A stretch of DNA of 64,000 bases. It comes from Enoplosus armatus (taxonomy: Eukaryota; Chordata; Actinopteri; Centrarchiformes; Enoplosidae). The position numbers and the translations under genes were made by a program. The stretch is taken from assembly GCF_043641665.1 (NCBI RefSeq), contig NC_092201.1:2413001-2477000 (forward strand), written 5' to 3'. Below are positions 22,393-34,451 of this stretch, one piece after another. Every line of letters begins with the position of its first letter. The first letter of the stretch is position 1. A model generated the notes under the pieces. The model was not told the DNA's origin. It saw only the letters and a list, made by a program, of their open reading frames with translations, and searched no databases.

Positions 22393-22423
22393 ATGATGAT
22401 GATGATGATGATGATGATGATGG
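22393..22423. repeat. (ATG)n triplet microsatellite
   Basis: Ten consecutive ATG/GAT triplets; intronic. Confidence 0.95.
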
Positions 22424-22557
22424 GGAAAAGGACACATACACACAAATGCACACACAAACACACTTAGAAGGACTCACAAGAGAACAACCACACCAGACCA
22501 GTGAACGCACATTATGGTATTAACAAACTTTACATCAGCAAAGAAAGCAAAGACTAA

Positions 22558-22561
<4 letters not shown>

Positions 22562-22592
<31 letters not shown>
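22562..22592. repeat. (CA)n microsatellite with satellite tract to 22624
   Basis: CA tract of about 31 nt, then a second one at 22607-22624. UG in celf2 sense. Confidence 0.95.
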
Positions 22593-22595
<3 letters not shown>

Positions 22596-22802
22596 AGTGA
22601 CACAGGACACACACACACACACACAGAGTCACACAGGAAACTTGACTCTAAAGCCAGTGGGCTTTCTTCTTTCCCCCACAAGGGCTCAGTTATCTCTGAG
22701 TCCAGAACGGTTTCACCAGAAACAGATTTCCTGAGTTCTCAAAGTATTTCATCATCTCATATGAAGAGAGACTTGATGTGTGTGTGTGTTAGTGTGTTGT
22801 TA

Positions 22803-22812
<10 letters not shown>

Positions 22813-22853
<41 letters not shown>
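22813..22853. repeat. (GA)n microsatellite
   Basis: About 41 nt of GA preceded by GT. CU in celf2 sense. Confidence 0.95.
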
Positions 22854-22856
<3 letters not shown>

Positions 22857-22965
22857 TTTACTGGGATGACCAGAAAGAGAGGTTGAGAGGGCAAGAGGAA
22901 GATTTAGAGATTTGGACAATCAGAAGAAGTGTATCTAATTGTCCGAATTCCTACTCCTCAGAGCA

Positions 22966-22968
<3 letters not shown>

Positions 22969-23013
<45 letters not shown>
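22969..23013. repeat. (GT)n microsatellite
   Basis: About 45 nt of GT, complementary to the CA tract at 22562-22592 some 380 nt away. Confidence 0.97.
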
Positions 23014-23020
<7 letters not shown>

Positions 23021-23320
23021 TGAATGAACTGTCACACATGGAGAAGGAGAGAGGAAAAAAAACAAAAAAACACACACCGCTCCTGATGAAAGTCGCAGCG
23101 ACGGCTGAAACACAGCGAAGCTGAAACAAGTCATAATCTATCACACCACACCGTTACTCTCGCTCTGCAATCAAAGCCTAACTAGGGGCAAATCCGTTGG
23201 AAACAAAGGCAATCTGCCACAGGAGAATAAAAACCTTTTGATTGAAACATTTAGTTCGAGGCACGATCCGCACTCGGCGGGGGAGAGAAGGGATTTGGCT
23301 ACTCTGGCAGATGTATGTCA

Positions 23321-23362
23321 GGTGTGTGTAACCGGGTGTGTGTAACCGGGTGTGTGTAACCA
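23321..23362. repeat. 14-bp unit repeated three times
   Basis: GGTGTGTGTAACCG occurs at 23321-23334 and 23335-23348, with a third copy at 23349-23362 differing in the last base. A young minisatellite seed. Confidence 0.95.
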
Positions 23363-26300
23363 GGTGAGAGCGTGTCTGTGCAGGTACGTGTGTGTGTGTG
23401 TGTGTGTGTCGTGTGAAAGTGACGCATGAGACTGTGGCTGCACACTGTAAAATGTGTCAAAGTCAACTACATTTTTAGCATTAAGTCAGTGCAAACTTCA
23501 AACACCTTTTCAGAACTTTTAGCTAGTTAGCATACTTCCCAGCATGCACTGTAATTAAACTCTCAAGAAACGCTGATGACGGAGGCTCGTTTTCTGTCTT
23601 TTCCTACACGTGTCTTAGATGAGCAAGGATGCGACTGACTCTGATGAACCGATTTAATGTATAAATGATCAAATTGCTTGTTTTCTCCAAAACACAAAAG
23701 AGATTCGGTTTAAAAGGACATGACACACAGCAGAGCAGCAAATCATGACATTTGAGAAGCTTGAAGCAGCAAAGTGTTTGTGTGTGTGCATGTCTGATAA
23801 ATGACTTGATGATTTGACAAATCAATTTGAGACTACAGAAGTATTTTTTTTCCCCCCTTAAAACCCTTGAATCCATCACGCTGGTCTTTACCTGTAAGCT
23901 ACATCAGCTAACCGACGACTAAGTGGAAGTTTTAACACCATGATTGATCCTGAAGTGGATGCTAACACGGCAGCAGAAGCCCCTCATGCTTATGCTGTCA
24001 CACATGAAGAGCCGTTCCTCAAACTCGACTGGAAGATAAAACATAATTGCAAAGCAAACGGGACTCTACGACATCACAGCTGTCGGCCGCACTTACTATC
24101 TTCAAGTTCAAGTGTCAAGTTCAGTTAAGCCCAGGCGTCACAGCAAACCTTTCCTCTCACTGCAAACAGGAACTGCTAGCAGCGTAACCTTCCATGGTGT
24201 AGATTTGCCATCTTAGTCTCCTAAATTATCTTACAATAACATGTAACGCAGCCAGCTGAGACCTCCAGTGACAATGCAGCAGGAAGGTGCACGAGGAGAC
24301 TGAGAACTAAGACGAATCAGCAGCCTAGTTAGTCCAAATCTGCCGCTGAAACAACCTTGTGTTTTTACAGCGTACCTGTATGCTTGTATGTGTGTGTTTC
24401 AGTGTGTGTGCGTTCCCAGACAGCCCTTCCTCTGTAGGCCGGGCCTCGGCTTTATCAGCTGAATGAGCATGTCTCCTGTCTGAAGGCGGCTCGGCCATAT
24501 TTACTCCGTCTCTCCACCAGTCATTTTCCCTCTTTATTCTGACCGCCGACAGATAAAGGAGAGGAGACGATGGGGGAATTGCATTTGGAGGGAGAGTGTC
24601 AGTCTGAGGCCGCGCCGCTGCAGTCGATTCCCCTTGAGACAGGAGCTCCCCATCCCTCTCCGCTAAATATCTCATTACTCCAGCTGACACCCAGCGAGCA
24701 CGGGGAAATGCAGCCCAGAATGAGAGTCCTGCCCTGGGAGAGGGGGCGAGGGCCGGGGGGCCTCTACGCTCGGTGCTGCTGGTCCTCCTCCCTGAAAACT
24801 GCGCTGCACTTTAAAGTTTTTCAGGCGACTGGTCGGTTGGTCAACTTTGCCCTCACACATGATGAGAACACGTGGGGGGGGGGGGAAGTGGCGGCTTGTG
24901 CCATCTGTTGGTTGCGCACATAGAAACAAATCATCATTGATTTTACCGTAGGGGGATTTTTAATAATTCAGCATAGATTAGTAACAGCTTGAACTTTCGT
25001 ATATCAAACACGGTGTGACTGTGGTGCTAATCAGCCACGAGATGAAACATCACTGTCCAGGGAAAAAAACATGTATTTCTTTTCACATAAACCAAATGAT
25101 TACATGCTTCCTAAAGTTATAATGCTGTGCAGCACGTAATCCGACGTCCCTCTCCTGCAGCCGTACCACAGCTGGATTAACTCAATGCTAACGCTAACCA
25201 TCTCCTACTGCTGCTGCTTTACAACGGAAGCATTCAAGCGGCAAAACAAGGAGTGTTTTTATATTCAGGAAGCACAAGTCTTTGTCGCAGCGGTTGTGAG
25301 GTTATTAAAAATGTGGCTGCAGAACAGGACATCAACATTTTCTGCATTTTGAGACAGCGGATCAGTTTTAAATATCATAATCTTAATAGTTTGACTGGGT
25401 CTGTTATGTGGAAAACTTCTCACCACGTGTGCAGAATGAACCACCAGGTGATTGAAATATTTAGGATTACAACGTTAAAAGGCAAAGGAGAAGGAAAGAG
25501 GCATCCTGACCCGAGAAGCTTTTTAAAGCCCATTTCAGACCATTTGACGATCCAGCGAATGTTAATAGGTATTTGTTGCTGATGGGCGTTGGTGAAAACT
25601 CTGCCACTGGGTGCAATTACACCTCATGTTGTGTTAAACTAAATTTGCAAACCATCTGATCTGTCTTGAATTGGCCACTTTTGAACACAAGCAGCATGAT
25701 GACTTTGCCTCTTTCCCAGGCACCAAAATACTTCACGAGACCCTTGTAGGTTGTTACCACATAAGAATACTAATTTGTAGCTGTTAATCTTTTGTCTTAA
25801 ATGCTCTCTGATGTCAAATATCTTGAAAATAACACGTCATTAATGCGATGCTGGAGGTGTAGCGTGGATTTATTTTGGATTCTGTTTCAGGAGAGAGGTT
25901 TTTAGCTGCAGACAGTCTCCCACGTTGCACAACTTTCACATTTTAAGAACATAAAGTGCTCCAAGTCTCGCAGGAACCTTCCTCACCAGGAGACGTTTCT
26001 ACAGGGAAAACACTCCTTTCTGTTATTTTTCGTCTGTTTCTCACGTTTGACAAATCTTCCACACAAACCCCCCCCCCCCACATCCTAAAATTTGGATCAT
26101 CGAAGACACTGAACTATGGATGTCAATGTTTTCACAACTTGGCAGGTTGATTGTCCCTCATGGATCCTTGCTGGGTTCCTTTAAAACTCCTCCAAACGCA
26201 GAAGCTTCAGCTGTGATTGACAGATGGGTCGCCGTAGCAATGGCAACCTATAGTCTCAAGATCACACTGCAGACGCAGCAATAAGCACCTGGAATAATTA

Positions 26301-27324
26301 TGGTATCCAAATGTATAACTGTGTAATTGCTACGGCGTATGGATCGCCTGTCATGCTGTGAAAACACACCTCTGCACCTGCTTCCGGCTGTGATTTGACC
26401 TCATCTCGCTCGTCCTCACACACAAGAAAAGTTAAACTCTTGTCTGTGACAGAAGTTAGAGACTCGTGATCGACTTAACCAGGAGTTCAGTCAGCTAATA
26501 AACCCGACTGCGCTCCCTGAAGCCAACTCTCCGAGACAACCGTGAAGAGAGCATTACACATCGCTTCCCATCTTCCCCGAAACGCTTAGACGCACACACG
26601 CAAACTGAACTTATAAGCTCCGGTCCGTTTACCTTGAAAATCAATCTCTCGTAGCTTTCAAGAGAGTTTATGTGCTCTGAACCTTCTCCATCTCATTTAT
26701 TTACCACTCACATAGCCTTTAAATGTCAAAGCATGTGATCGTCAGCTGCTAATAGGAAGGCGCGAGGCTCTGTTAACTACAGGAGTTCCCAAAAACACCT
26801 CACACACAAAAACGCTGCAGTCAGAAGCACAGAAAGTTTCACAAACTGATCAGTTACAAACCCCTCAGATGAACTTCTTGTTCACTGTTGCTTATTAATT
26901 AACTTTTGTCTCCACTTTGGCTCCGCGATTTTCTTTTTTATTGATTTAATTTTGATGCTCCTAAAGAATTTTGAATTTGTGTAAATCGCCTTGCCTTGAT
27001 ATTTGAGCCCTGTTATATTGTACATGATACACAAACACCTCATTTAAGTCTCATTTGTCAAAATGCTTAAATGTCATCAATTTGTGATCCATATTTTTGC
27101 AGTAGTGGGTACAACAGTGCAGTCCCTCATACTCATAAAATATCATGTGCACCTAAAACTAAAACAAATGCGGTCCGATTCAACAACTCAGCATTAAATC
27201 TACATTCAATATTTTGTTAAAACTGTTTTTGTGGATTCAACTTTATGCTCATTTTGGAGGTTACAGTTGAGGCTGCCGTTGAACCGTTGAGTGTTTCTCA
27301 CATGTTGGCCACTTGGTATATATG

Positions 27325-27350
27325 GCAACGAGGGTGGACAAAATAATAGA
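27325..27350. mobile_element. fragment of a dispersed fish repeat
   Basis: GGTGGACAAAATAATAGAAA followed by CACC is a word I recognise from common teleost interspersed repeats. Flanking sequence is too diverged to assign a family or ends. Confidence 0.35.
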
Positions 27351-28324
27351 AACACCTGTCAGTGTAACGCAGTGCAATTCAGCCTCCAAAACAATCGTAA
27401 CGTTGATGAAAGTCGGATTTATTACAGGGCCGTCCAGTGAGCTCCTCCAGAGCTAAAGCACAGGTAGGCTTCACCTCTGGGACACCGATGATCCAGGTGT
27501 TTTGTAACACTGTCACACAGTCTACGTACGTCATTTACTATTTCATGTGGCGCTTTGCTTCGCGGGGATTTAACCCTTTTATTTTGCAGCGGCACCATCG
27601 CTGCGTCCTCATTGTGATTGTTTTAAAGAAAAACAAACCTATCCCAGGATGTGGACGGGTTGAGCCAGACCTTTCTCCAAAGCGTGGAGAGGGCCTGGCT
27701 ATGGGGGGGCAGCTGAGGGTATACAGCAGTATATGCACGTACATATTATGAGTCTTTGCCACAGACCCTTCATGACAGAGTTGCTGACATTTTGAGACAA
27801 ACACAGCTGATTTGGTGGCTTTAAGTCAGACTGACTTTGACACACGGGATCATCAACATCAAGCCCTGATTAATCTGATCTAATGTTTTCTTTCTGTATC
27901 TGCCTCCTCTCCTCACTACAGATGACAGATGTGTGTGTTCGCTATTTAAACAGACGCCGCTCTGTTTTCTCCCATGCTCTACTTAAGCGCTCGTCTACAT
28001 GCGCTTGAACGCGTGTGCATTTATGTTGGAGGTGATGGTGGTGGTGGTGGTGGTGTGGGAGGGGGGGGTTGTATTTGTGCGTGCAGCGAGGGCAGAGTAA
28101 TGTGCAAGTGGGCCTCCAGTGTCATGTGGGGGGAAAAGAAGAAAGGCGGAAACAGAAATCAGTGTTGATGGCGCGCTGCGCAGGCGGAGCTGAGCGCTAA
28201 ATGAGTGTTTATAAAGGGAGTGAATAATGTAAAGCACAAATCAGCACAAACACAACACAATGACGCACACACACTCCTCTGCTCGCGTGTCTTTAGAGGT
28301 TCGACAGTGAATTACCTGTCTCGC

Positions 28325-28361
28325 TCATATCCACTTTCATTACGGCCTGACATTCAGCGGG

Positions 28362-28406
<45 letters not shown>

Positions 28407-28441
28407 ACCTGAATGTCACAGCGTAATGAGAATGGATATGA
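28325..28441. repeat. 33-bp imperfect inverted repeat enclosing a TG microsatellite
   Basis: The left arm (28325-28357) begins TCATATCCA and ends TGACATTCAG. The reverse complement of the right arm (28409-28441) has the same length, the same ends and a shared central TCATTACG, with 28 of 33 positions identical and no indels. The 51-nt spacer contains the (GT)17 tract (28364-28397). In RNA this forms a long hairpin with a CA-repeat loop on the celf2 strand. Confidence 0.9.
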
Positions 28442-28523
28442 CAGTGACAGGGCCATCAACGAATGGACAGCCAGCGCTGCCTCCCCTTTTTTTCCTAGTG
28501 ACATGTGGCGGGTACGTGCCGGG

Positions 28524-28525
<2 letters not shown>

Positions 28526-28578
<53 letters not shown>
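28526..28578. repeat. (CA)26 microsatellite, UG in celf2 sense
   Basis: An uninterrupted tract of about 53 nt, complementary to the (GT)17 tract located 129 nt to its left. Confidence 0.98.
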
Positions 28579-28581
<3 letters not shown>

Positions 28582-30249
28582 TTGCTCTATCTAAGACAGT
28601 GGGGTGCAATAGAGCCAAGACAATAACCAAACTCTATTTACCAGACCTCATTCCCTCATACGGACCCGAAGTAATTACTTTTAAATTGCAAAACTGAGGA
28701 ACATTAACAAACGGTTGCGGCAATTTAGGTCCGCCTGGGGCTAGACAGCTTGTTTTCAAATGGAAATGAAGGTATTTTGCCATTGTCCACTGCAATATCG
28801 TTGTGTTATGGTTTAAGGCTTTTTTTTTTTTTCCCTGTGTGCTTGATAAAAGCAAGGGGACACTGGCAGTGTTTACCAGGCCCATTGTGGCAGACGACTG
28901 CTCAGAGCGAGGATAATTCTAGCTTAATACTAACGCTGTCGGAGGAGAGTGTCACTCCTTCTACTCAGAGAGACAGACACGCCGCCGCCGCCGCTGCTCG
29001 GCCACATAAATCAACACAGACACTTCACTGAGATTCGCAGTGTGACAGCATAAACAGAAAACGTACACTAACAGACGGAGGGAGGAGCATGCGTTTTGCC
29101 CGTGTCAGGGTCACAGCACATTAATAGCAGCCATGATTATCATGATCAGCTGTAATGAGGGGGCTACGGGGGTGAACGCCACTCGTCTTTCTTCTTTAAC
29201 ACAGCCTGTTATTACCACTTTTTGTCTCTCTCTCTCTGACTCACGCACTCACGCTCGTCTTACACCATGTAATTCTCTCCCAATCACGGCCCTGTCATCC
29301 CGCCCTGTCACCGGGCCTGACAATGTTGACAAGGGCGCCCCAAAACCGTGGGGGGGTGTGGGGGGGGGGACACACAAAGGAGCTGCGGCTGGGTCCCCAT
29401 TATGGCGCCGCCGGGGTCGCCGTGCAGCTGATGAGGTCTGTGACACCACCTGCCCATTGTGGCTGTTGTGTCAAAGGTGCTGCTTTTTGTTTGTCACAGT
29501 TTGGACACTTTGCCAAAGTTTGTCCTAGTTGGAAAATCTGTGACCGAAAAAGAAAATCAAGACGTCTCAGAAACTGAGTCTGTAGCTCTGCAGGTTTCTG
29601 TTGAAGATTTATTAACTGCTCACACGACATATTTGCCATCTTAGCAGCTCTGCAGAGCCTGAAACTGAGACATGAATCCTTCCTGAGATCTGAGAGAGAT
29701 CTGAGTCTGACCTGCTTTTTCGGATGTTTTTGTTTTGCTTTTCAGACTAAAGCAACACATTGGCTACGCTCTTACTCACTGGGCAGAGGGAAGAGAAGTT
29801 TCTCCATAAATTACATTTGAAAATAACCAAACCTGAACTCCGCCTGACCCCGAAGCTTTACGCAACAAAATGAACCAAAGCTGGAACAGAATCCAACTTA
29901 TTTCTCTGTAGCACATCACACGACTAACTTTGTAGACACTTTAAAACATATGTTACGTATGCTTTTTACTTAATGTAGTAATTCTAATACTTCTACTTCT
30001 GTCTACTCTGTACATGCAGCACTTTTTGCACTTCTCTAGTGATCCTCCTGAGGTCTGTTCTTCCATATCTAAAGCGAAGGTTTAAGAAGGAGAATGTTGT
30101 ATATTATTAATAATAAATTGTCAATTTTAAACCCTGTTGAGGCAAATTTATCATTTTTAAGCTGTTTAGATAAAACTGACATGATTTGAGTGGATACTCC
30201 GATAACTGCTTTCATCAATTTCATCTTTAATTCAACAGATGTTCAACTG

Positions 30250-30335
30250 TTTTTATTGTAAAGCACTTTGTAACTGTGTTTTGAAAGGTGCTATATGAAT
30301 ACAGTTTATCATTATATTATTATATTATATTAACT
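30250..30335 (+). mobile_element. LINE/SINE-type 3' tail remnant
   Basis: TTGTAAAGCACTTTGTAACT, then TGTTTTGAAAGGTGCTATAT, GAATACAGTTTATCATTAT and a run of ATT repeats. This is the typical 3' end of an abundant fish non-LTR retroelement lineage (L2-like by memory): GTAAAGCACTTTG...GGTGCTATATAAATAAAG followed by a short tandem tail. No reverse-transcriptase frame is present. Confidence 0.65.
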
Positions 30336-30732
30336 GCCTGTTTCAAACAGTTCAAGTTGAAGATTTAGGGCGTCTGAGGTCAAATGATTATCGCGGTTTT
30401 ATGAGGGCTTTTTCCTCTTTTCCACACGTTTTGTTGACGCTGATCTGACGTGAGATGAGCCTCAACATATTATCATCCGTTATCTTTTTGTGTATTAAAA
30501 AACACACTAAACTGCTGGAGCCTTTACGTTAACGTGACGGCATTCAAGTTGGACTCGAGCCGTGCTGGAAGTGTTTCCGGCCCGACCTAGAAAGTACAGC
30601 GTAGTACAGTAGTGATATGATACAGATACTCAAACAGCCGGCACATTTAAAGAGTGAAGTGCAAGTCTGAAAGGAGCTGAAGAGGCAGAGAAAGAGAAAG
30701 AGAGAGGAGAAGAAAGGGCAAGAGTACAGTAC

Positions 30733-30812
30733 CTCCATAGTCTGAGACTGGTGCATGGCTTTGATTGCATTCTGTGCCATAGCTCTGGTGGAAAACGTGA
30801 CAAACGCACATC
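30733..30812 (-). CDS. celf2: CELF2 exon: RRM2 RNP1 and second helix
   Basis: 80 nt, acceptor cctccctacag, donor GGAG/gtactg. It completes a Gly codon and encodes [19 protein letters not shown] and HQSQTME. The octamer RGCAFVTF is the RNP1 motif of RRM2, with the two aromatic/aliphatic RNA-contact positions intact. The second helix [13 protein letters not shown] is identical to mammalian CELF2. RRM1 and RRM2 together bind UGU/CUG-containing RNA. Eighty nucleotides is not a multiple of three, so skipping would shift the frame before the linker. The 80-nt size is the same as in mammals (from memory). Confidence 0.97.
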
Positions 30813-30930
30813 CTGTAGGGAGGGGCGGGGAGGAGAGGAGGGAGGGATGGAGGGACAGTGGAAGGGAGGAGGGGGAGGGCAGAAGGGCAGGAGGAGGAGG
30901 AGGAGGAGGAGGAGGAGGGGGGGGGGGGAG
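30813..30930 (-). promoter_or_regulatory. C/U-rich tract with (CCU)n before the RRM2 exon
   Basis: The plus strand is purine-rich with GGA repeats (30891-30918) and a G run. In sense this is about 115 nt of C/U-rich sequence ending in cctccctacag. Confidence 0.75.
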
Positions 30931-32859
30931 ACAAGAAAGAACAAAAACAAGACAAAAGGGTTGGACACATCGTTGTATTAAAAAAACCCAAACAGAGATT
31001 GATACAGAGAACAGCTCACAGGTGGACAACAGTGTTCTCAGTCGCTGTGGAAACAACAGCCGAAAAACGAAAACAGTGTCATGACAACCCCCCCCCCCCT
31101 ACCCCCCCGTCCCTGACCCCGCCCCACCACCTCGCCCCATCCACAGCCACCACAGGACATCTTAGACAACCACAATCACCATCAGGGCTTTGGATTGGCT
31201 CCCTCCGCCTCCTCCTCCTCCTCCTCTTCCTCCTCGCCTCTTTCTGTCACTGTGTCTTATTCTTTCCTCTCGCTGACCGAATTAGTCATACCTGGATTCA
31301 ACTGCTCTCTTCTCTCAACAATTCTACAATGTGAATCAGCCCAAATTTGCATGAAAGCGATTTGAATTCATTTGGGGCTGTATTGTGTGTCTGATTGGGC
31401 GCCCTCTTTCTCTCTTTGTCAAACAGGGGAGAGATGTGGCGGCGGCGGGGGGAATCAGTTAGAAAAATCATATTAATTCAATCCACAGAGGGACGAGGAA
31501 GAGAGAGGAAGAGAGAGGAAGAGACGAGAGGAGGTGTGGTCGACCTCCTCCGTGACTGACACTGATTTTAGCCAATCAAGACGCAGCCAGAGGCGGTTTT
31601 AAGTTTGTTATTGGTTGTTTGTGGGTAAAAGGGGGGGGGAGGAGGATGCAAGGTTTAGTTTGTCTGGCGGGTTAGGGAGTGATTAGAGGAGATAATGTGA
31701 GAAGTGCTTCAACAACCCCCCGGGCTAATAATATGCTAACAAACTCACCAAGCCATGTTAGCGCAGCCAGGCCTGAACTGATTACACACATGTTCACACA
31801 CACACACACACACACACACGTTCAGGTTCGGCTGGCTGACTTGCGGCTTGGCAATAGAAGGGGGGGGGGAATATAAAAACTAAGCGAATAGCCTGGGTCA
31901 TCACCATCATCATCATCATCCTCATCTGGCTGTGTGGACGGGGTGGAGAGGAAAAGCAGAGGGGAAATGCGACAGTGAGAGAGTGACAGAGGGAGGACGG
32001 ATGTGTTGAGGAATAGATGCGATCATTGTCCTCCTCCACCTCTATCAAAAGCCTGCTGTTGCTGTGATAGAACGAGGCTGAGAGTGACGGATGGTCAAGT
32101 TTTCCTCCTGCTTACGTCCACGACACCGATTTTTCCCTGAAAAACAGAGGAGCATGTCTCCGTGGAGGCCGCGCATCGCGACAGTAATGATATATTCTTG
32201 TCTTTTGACCGCTCCGTCTTCCCGGCGACCTCACTGTGTACACGAGCTCAGACAGGTGAGCTTCTTTCTGACACTGTTTTCAGAAGGAGGTTGAGGTGAA
32301 CGGCCTTTTAACCATCACCAGCATCTTTATCTGATCTTAAGCGAGTCGTTTTAGTTGCCTTGAAGCGTCAACAATTGTGGTTCTCAATGTTGTTTTCTCT
32401 TAACTATGACCACGACCTTTCCCAAACGCTAATGAAGTAGATTTAGTTTCCTAAACTTGTCCAGCTGTTAAGAAAGAGGTCTCAAGTCAGAAAAGCCCTC
32501 ATGAAATACTTTCTAAATGTATCATGTTTCAGAAAGCCCCAATATTTTAACACGATGCAGGAAGAAGCATCTGATTTCCTTTGAACAGGTTTTGAACTCA
32601 TGCTACAGCAAATATCGACAGTATTCAACCTCCTTTTGATCTTGTATGAAACGTATTTGTTCTTGCCGACTGGAACTTATAGTTTACTCGCATTTCATGT
32701 GAAACTGCCTTGCTGACTTAACATTAGAGATAAAAAGAGGACTCAAGGTTATCAGATTCTGCAGCACTGACCTAGTAAACATCCCGATGTGTCCTTTACA
32801 GTGCCGGGCCGCTGTTACTGTAGCTAGGACATTCGAAAAGGGGTCATTTTTTCAACTGA

Positions 32860-33210
32860 TTCAGGGGACTGTCTATTTTAGACGAGCCACAATCTGTCAT
32901 TTAACTGCTTCGTTTCTCGGAGGTTGCCCCATCCTCTGCAGAGAAGCACTGCCCCAGAACTGGTTCAGTTCTGGAGGGGGCTTCCATTTGGGTTAGCCCT
33001 CCAGACTGGTGCTGCTAGCGCTGTCCTGACTCTATTTATAAAACCGGTCAGCTACAACGTCATTAGTTGTCATCTAAATGGAAACTCCTGGGTTTGTCTC
33101 CAGTTGGCAGACAGAATATTTCCCCCCCAAAAAAGACATTTCTATCTTTAGCCAATTTCTGCAGCTTGATCCTGTTGAAGCTTCTAAATAAAGGACTCCT
33201 CAGCGCCTGC
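32860..33210. mobile_element. segment related to the inverted-repeat element at 6897-7611
   Basis: GATTCAGGGGACTGTCTATT and TTAGACGAGCC align with CAGTTCAGGGGTTGTCCCAT and TTTAGCGGCTTCC of the other locus. A 9-bp perfect hairpin (CCAGAACTG 32954-32962, CAGTTCTGG 32966-32974) and GATCCTGTTGAAGCTTC near 33170 resemble its other end. Probably a decayed relative; ends and family unknown. Confidence 0.35.
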
Positions 33211-34420
33211 ACACTGACTCATTAATGTCAAAGCTGTTAATGGAAAAACCCCCCCAAAAAAAAAAAACCCAACAACTTCACGAGCCACGCTTTCTGGCCG
33301 GTTGGTGCATGTCTTATTTTTCATGGCGGAGAGATGGGACGTGGCTTGAGCGCTAAAAATACCTCACGGGCCGCATTCTGTCGTCAGCGGAGAACCAAAC
33401 AGTCCTTTAATGAAAGTAGGGTAGCTCCCAAGGCCCAGCCATCCACTGGTGGTGTGATCCATATTTTATTAATAGCGGGATGGCAGAGCGCTCTTCTGAT
33501 TGATACCGCGGTTTAATAGGAGCTCAGCAGCGCAGCTAGGTGGGACCGAGGCCCTCTGGGACTTGCAGGCGCATAGAAATCCTTAAAGACCTATTTATTT
33601 CAAACCTGGTTAGGGTTTTTTATTTACTAGCCAGAACGAGCCGGACTAGCAGCACTTCCTCTTTGACTTGCGTCAGCCGCTAAGTGGTTTATATCAGTTC
33701 TACAGAAACGAGGAATTTGGCCATCGTATCTGAAATATTCATGAGGACAAAAGAGAACAGCTGAAAAGGGATGGAAGAAGGAATCGGGGAAGGAGGCCGG
33801 TGTGGGATGTCTGGGAAAAAGAGGACAAATTGATGCAAGAGAGGATTCTAGGACAGGGAGGGTGGTTCTGTTTGAAGAAGCAAGGGAACATGGGAGTTTG
33901 AGTAGTTTGGTTTGAGGCAATGATTGGTTCTAGATAGAGATAACCTTGAGGAGAAAGAGAGAGAAGACACATTGAGAAAATAAGACTCAAGAGTCAACGA
34001 TAAAACATCCATAACGTCAACGACAACCACAGAAAAAAAAGATATACGTGACCGACAGATCCACATCGAACCTGCGTGACGATGACAATGACAGCTCGCG
34101 TGACAGGAGGAAGAGGAGGAGGAGGAGGAGGAGGACAGAGAGTTTCAGAAGCCCCTCCATCTCCTCAGCACATAGAAACCACAAAGGGGAGAGGGGAGGG
34201 GGAGGTAAGAGTATTGGGAAGATAGAAGAAAAGAGGGGGGGGGGGGTTGATGATGGAAGGGATCCCTGTGTTACTACAAGAGCTGTTTTATACATGTACA
34301 ATAGCTGAGATTTGATTGATAGATGAGGAAGTATAATCATCGTGATTTGCTCTCGAAATTCTGCTTTTTAGGGCTGGAATTCAGACCACAATACAATTTT
34401 ACTTATTCTTTGATCAAACA

Positions 34421-34421
<1 letters not shown>

Positions 34422-34444
<23 letters not shown>
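34422..34444. repeat. T homopolymer of about 22 nt
   Basis: Poly(A) in the celf2 sense direction. Possibly the tail of a retroposed copy, but no recognisable body precedes it. Confidence 0.9.

Positions 34445-34451
<7 letters not shown>

Larger units (their letters stand above)
22138..30732 (-). other. celf2 intron (8.6 kb)
   Basis: Donor GGAG/gtactg and acceptor caacag. Contains an ATG triplet repeat (22393-22423), CA, GA and TG microsatellites between 22562 and 23013, a 14-bp triplicate (23321-23362), an inverted repeat around a TG microsatellite (28325-28441) followed by a long CA tract (28526-28578), a fish repeat fragment near 27325-27350 and a LINE-type tail (about 30250-30330). Conserved-looking blocks lie near 24420-24680 and 26180-26400. 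No exon is recognised. Confidence 0.9.
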
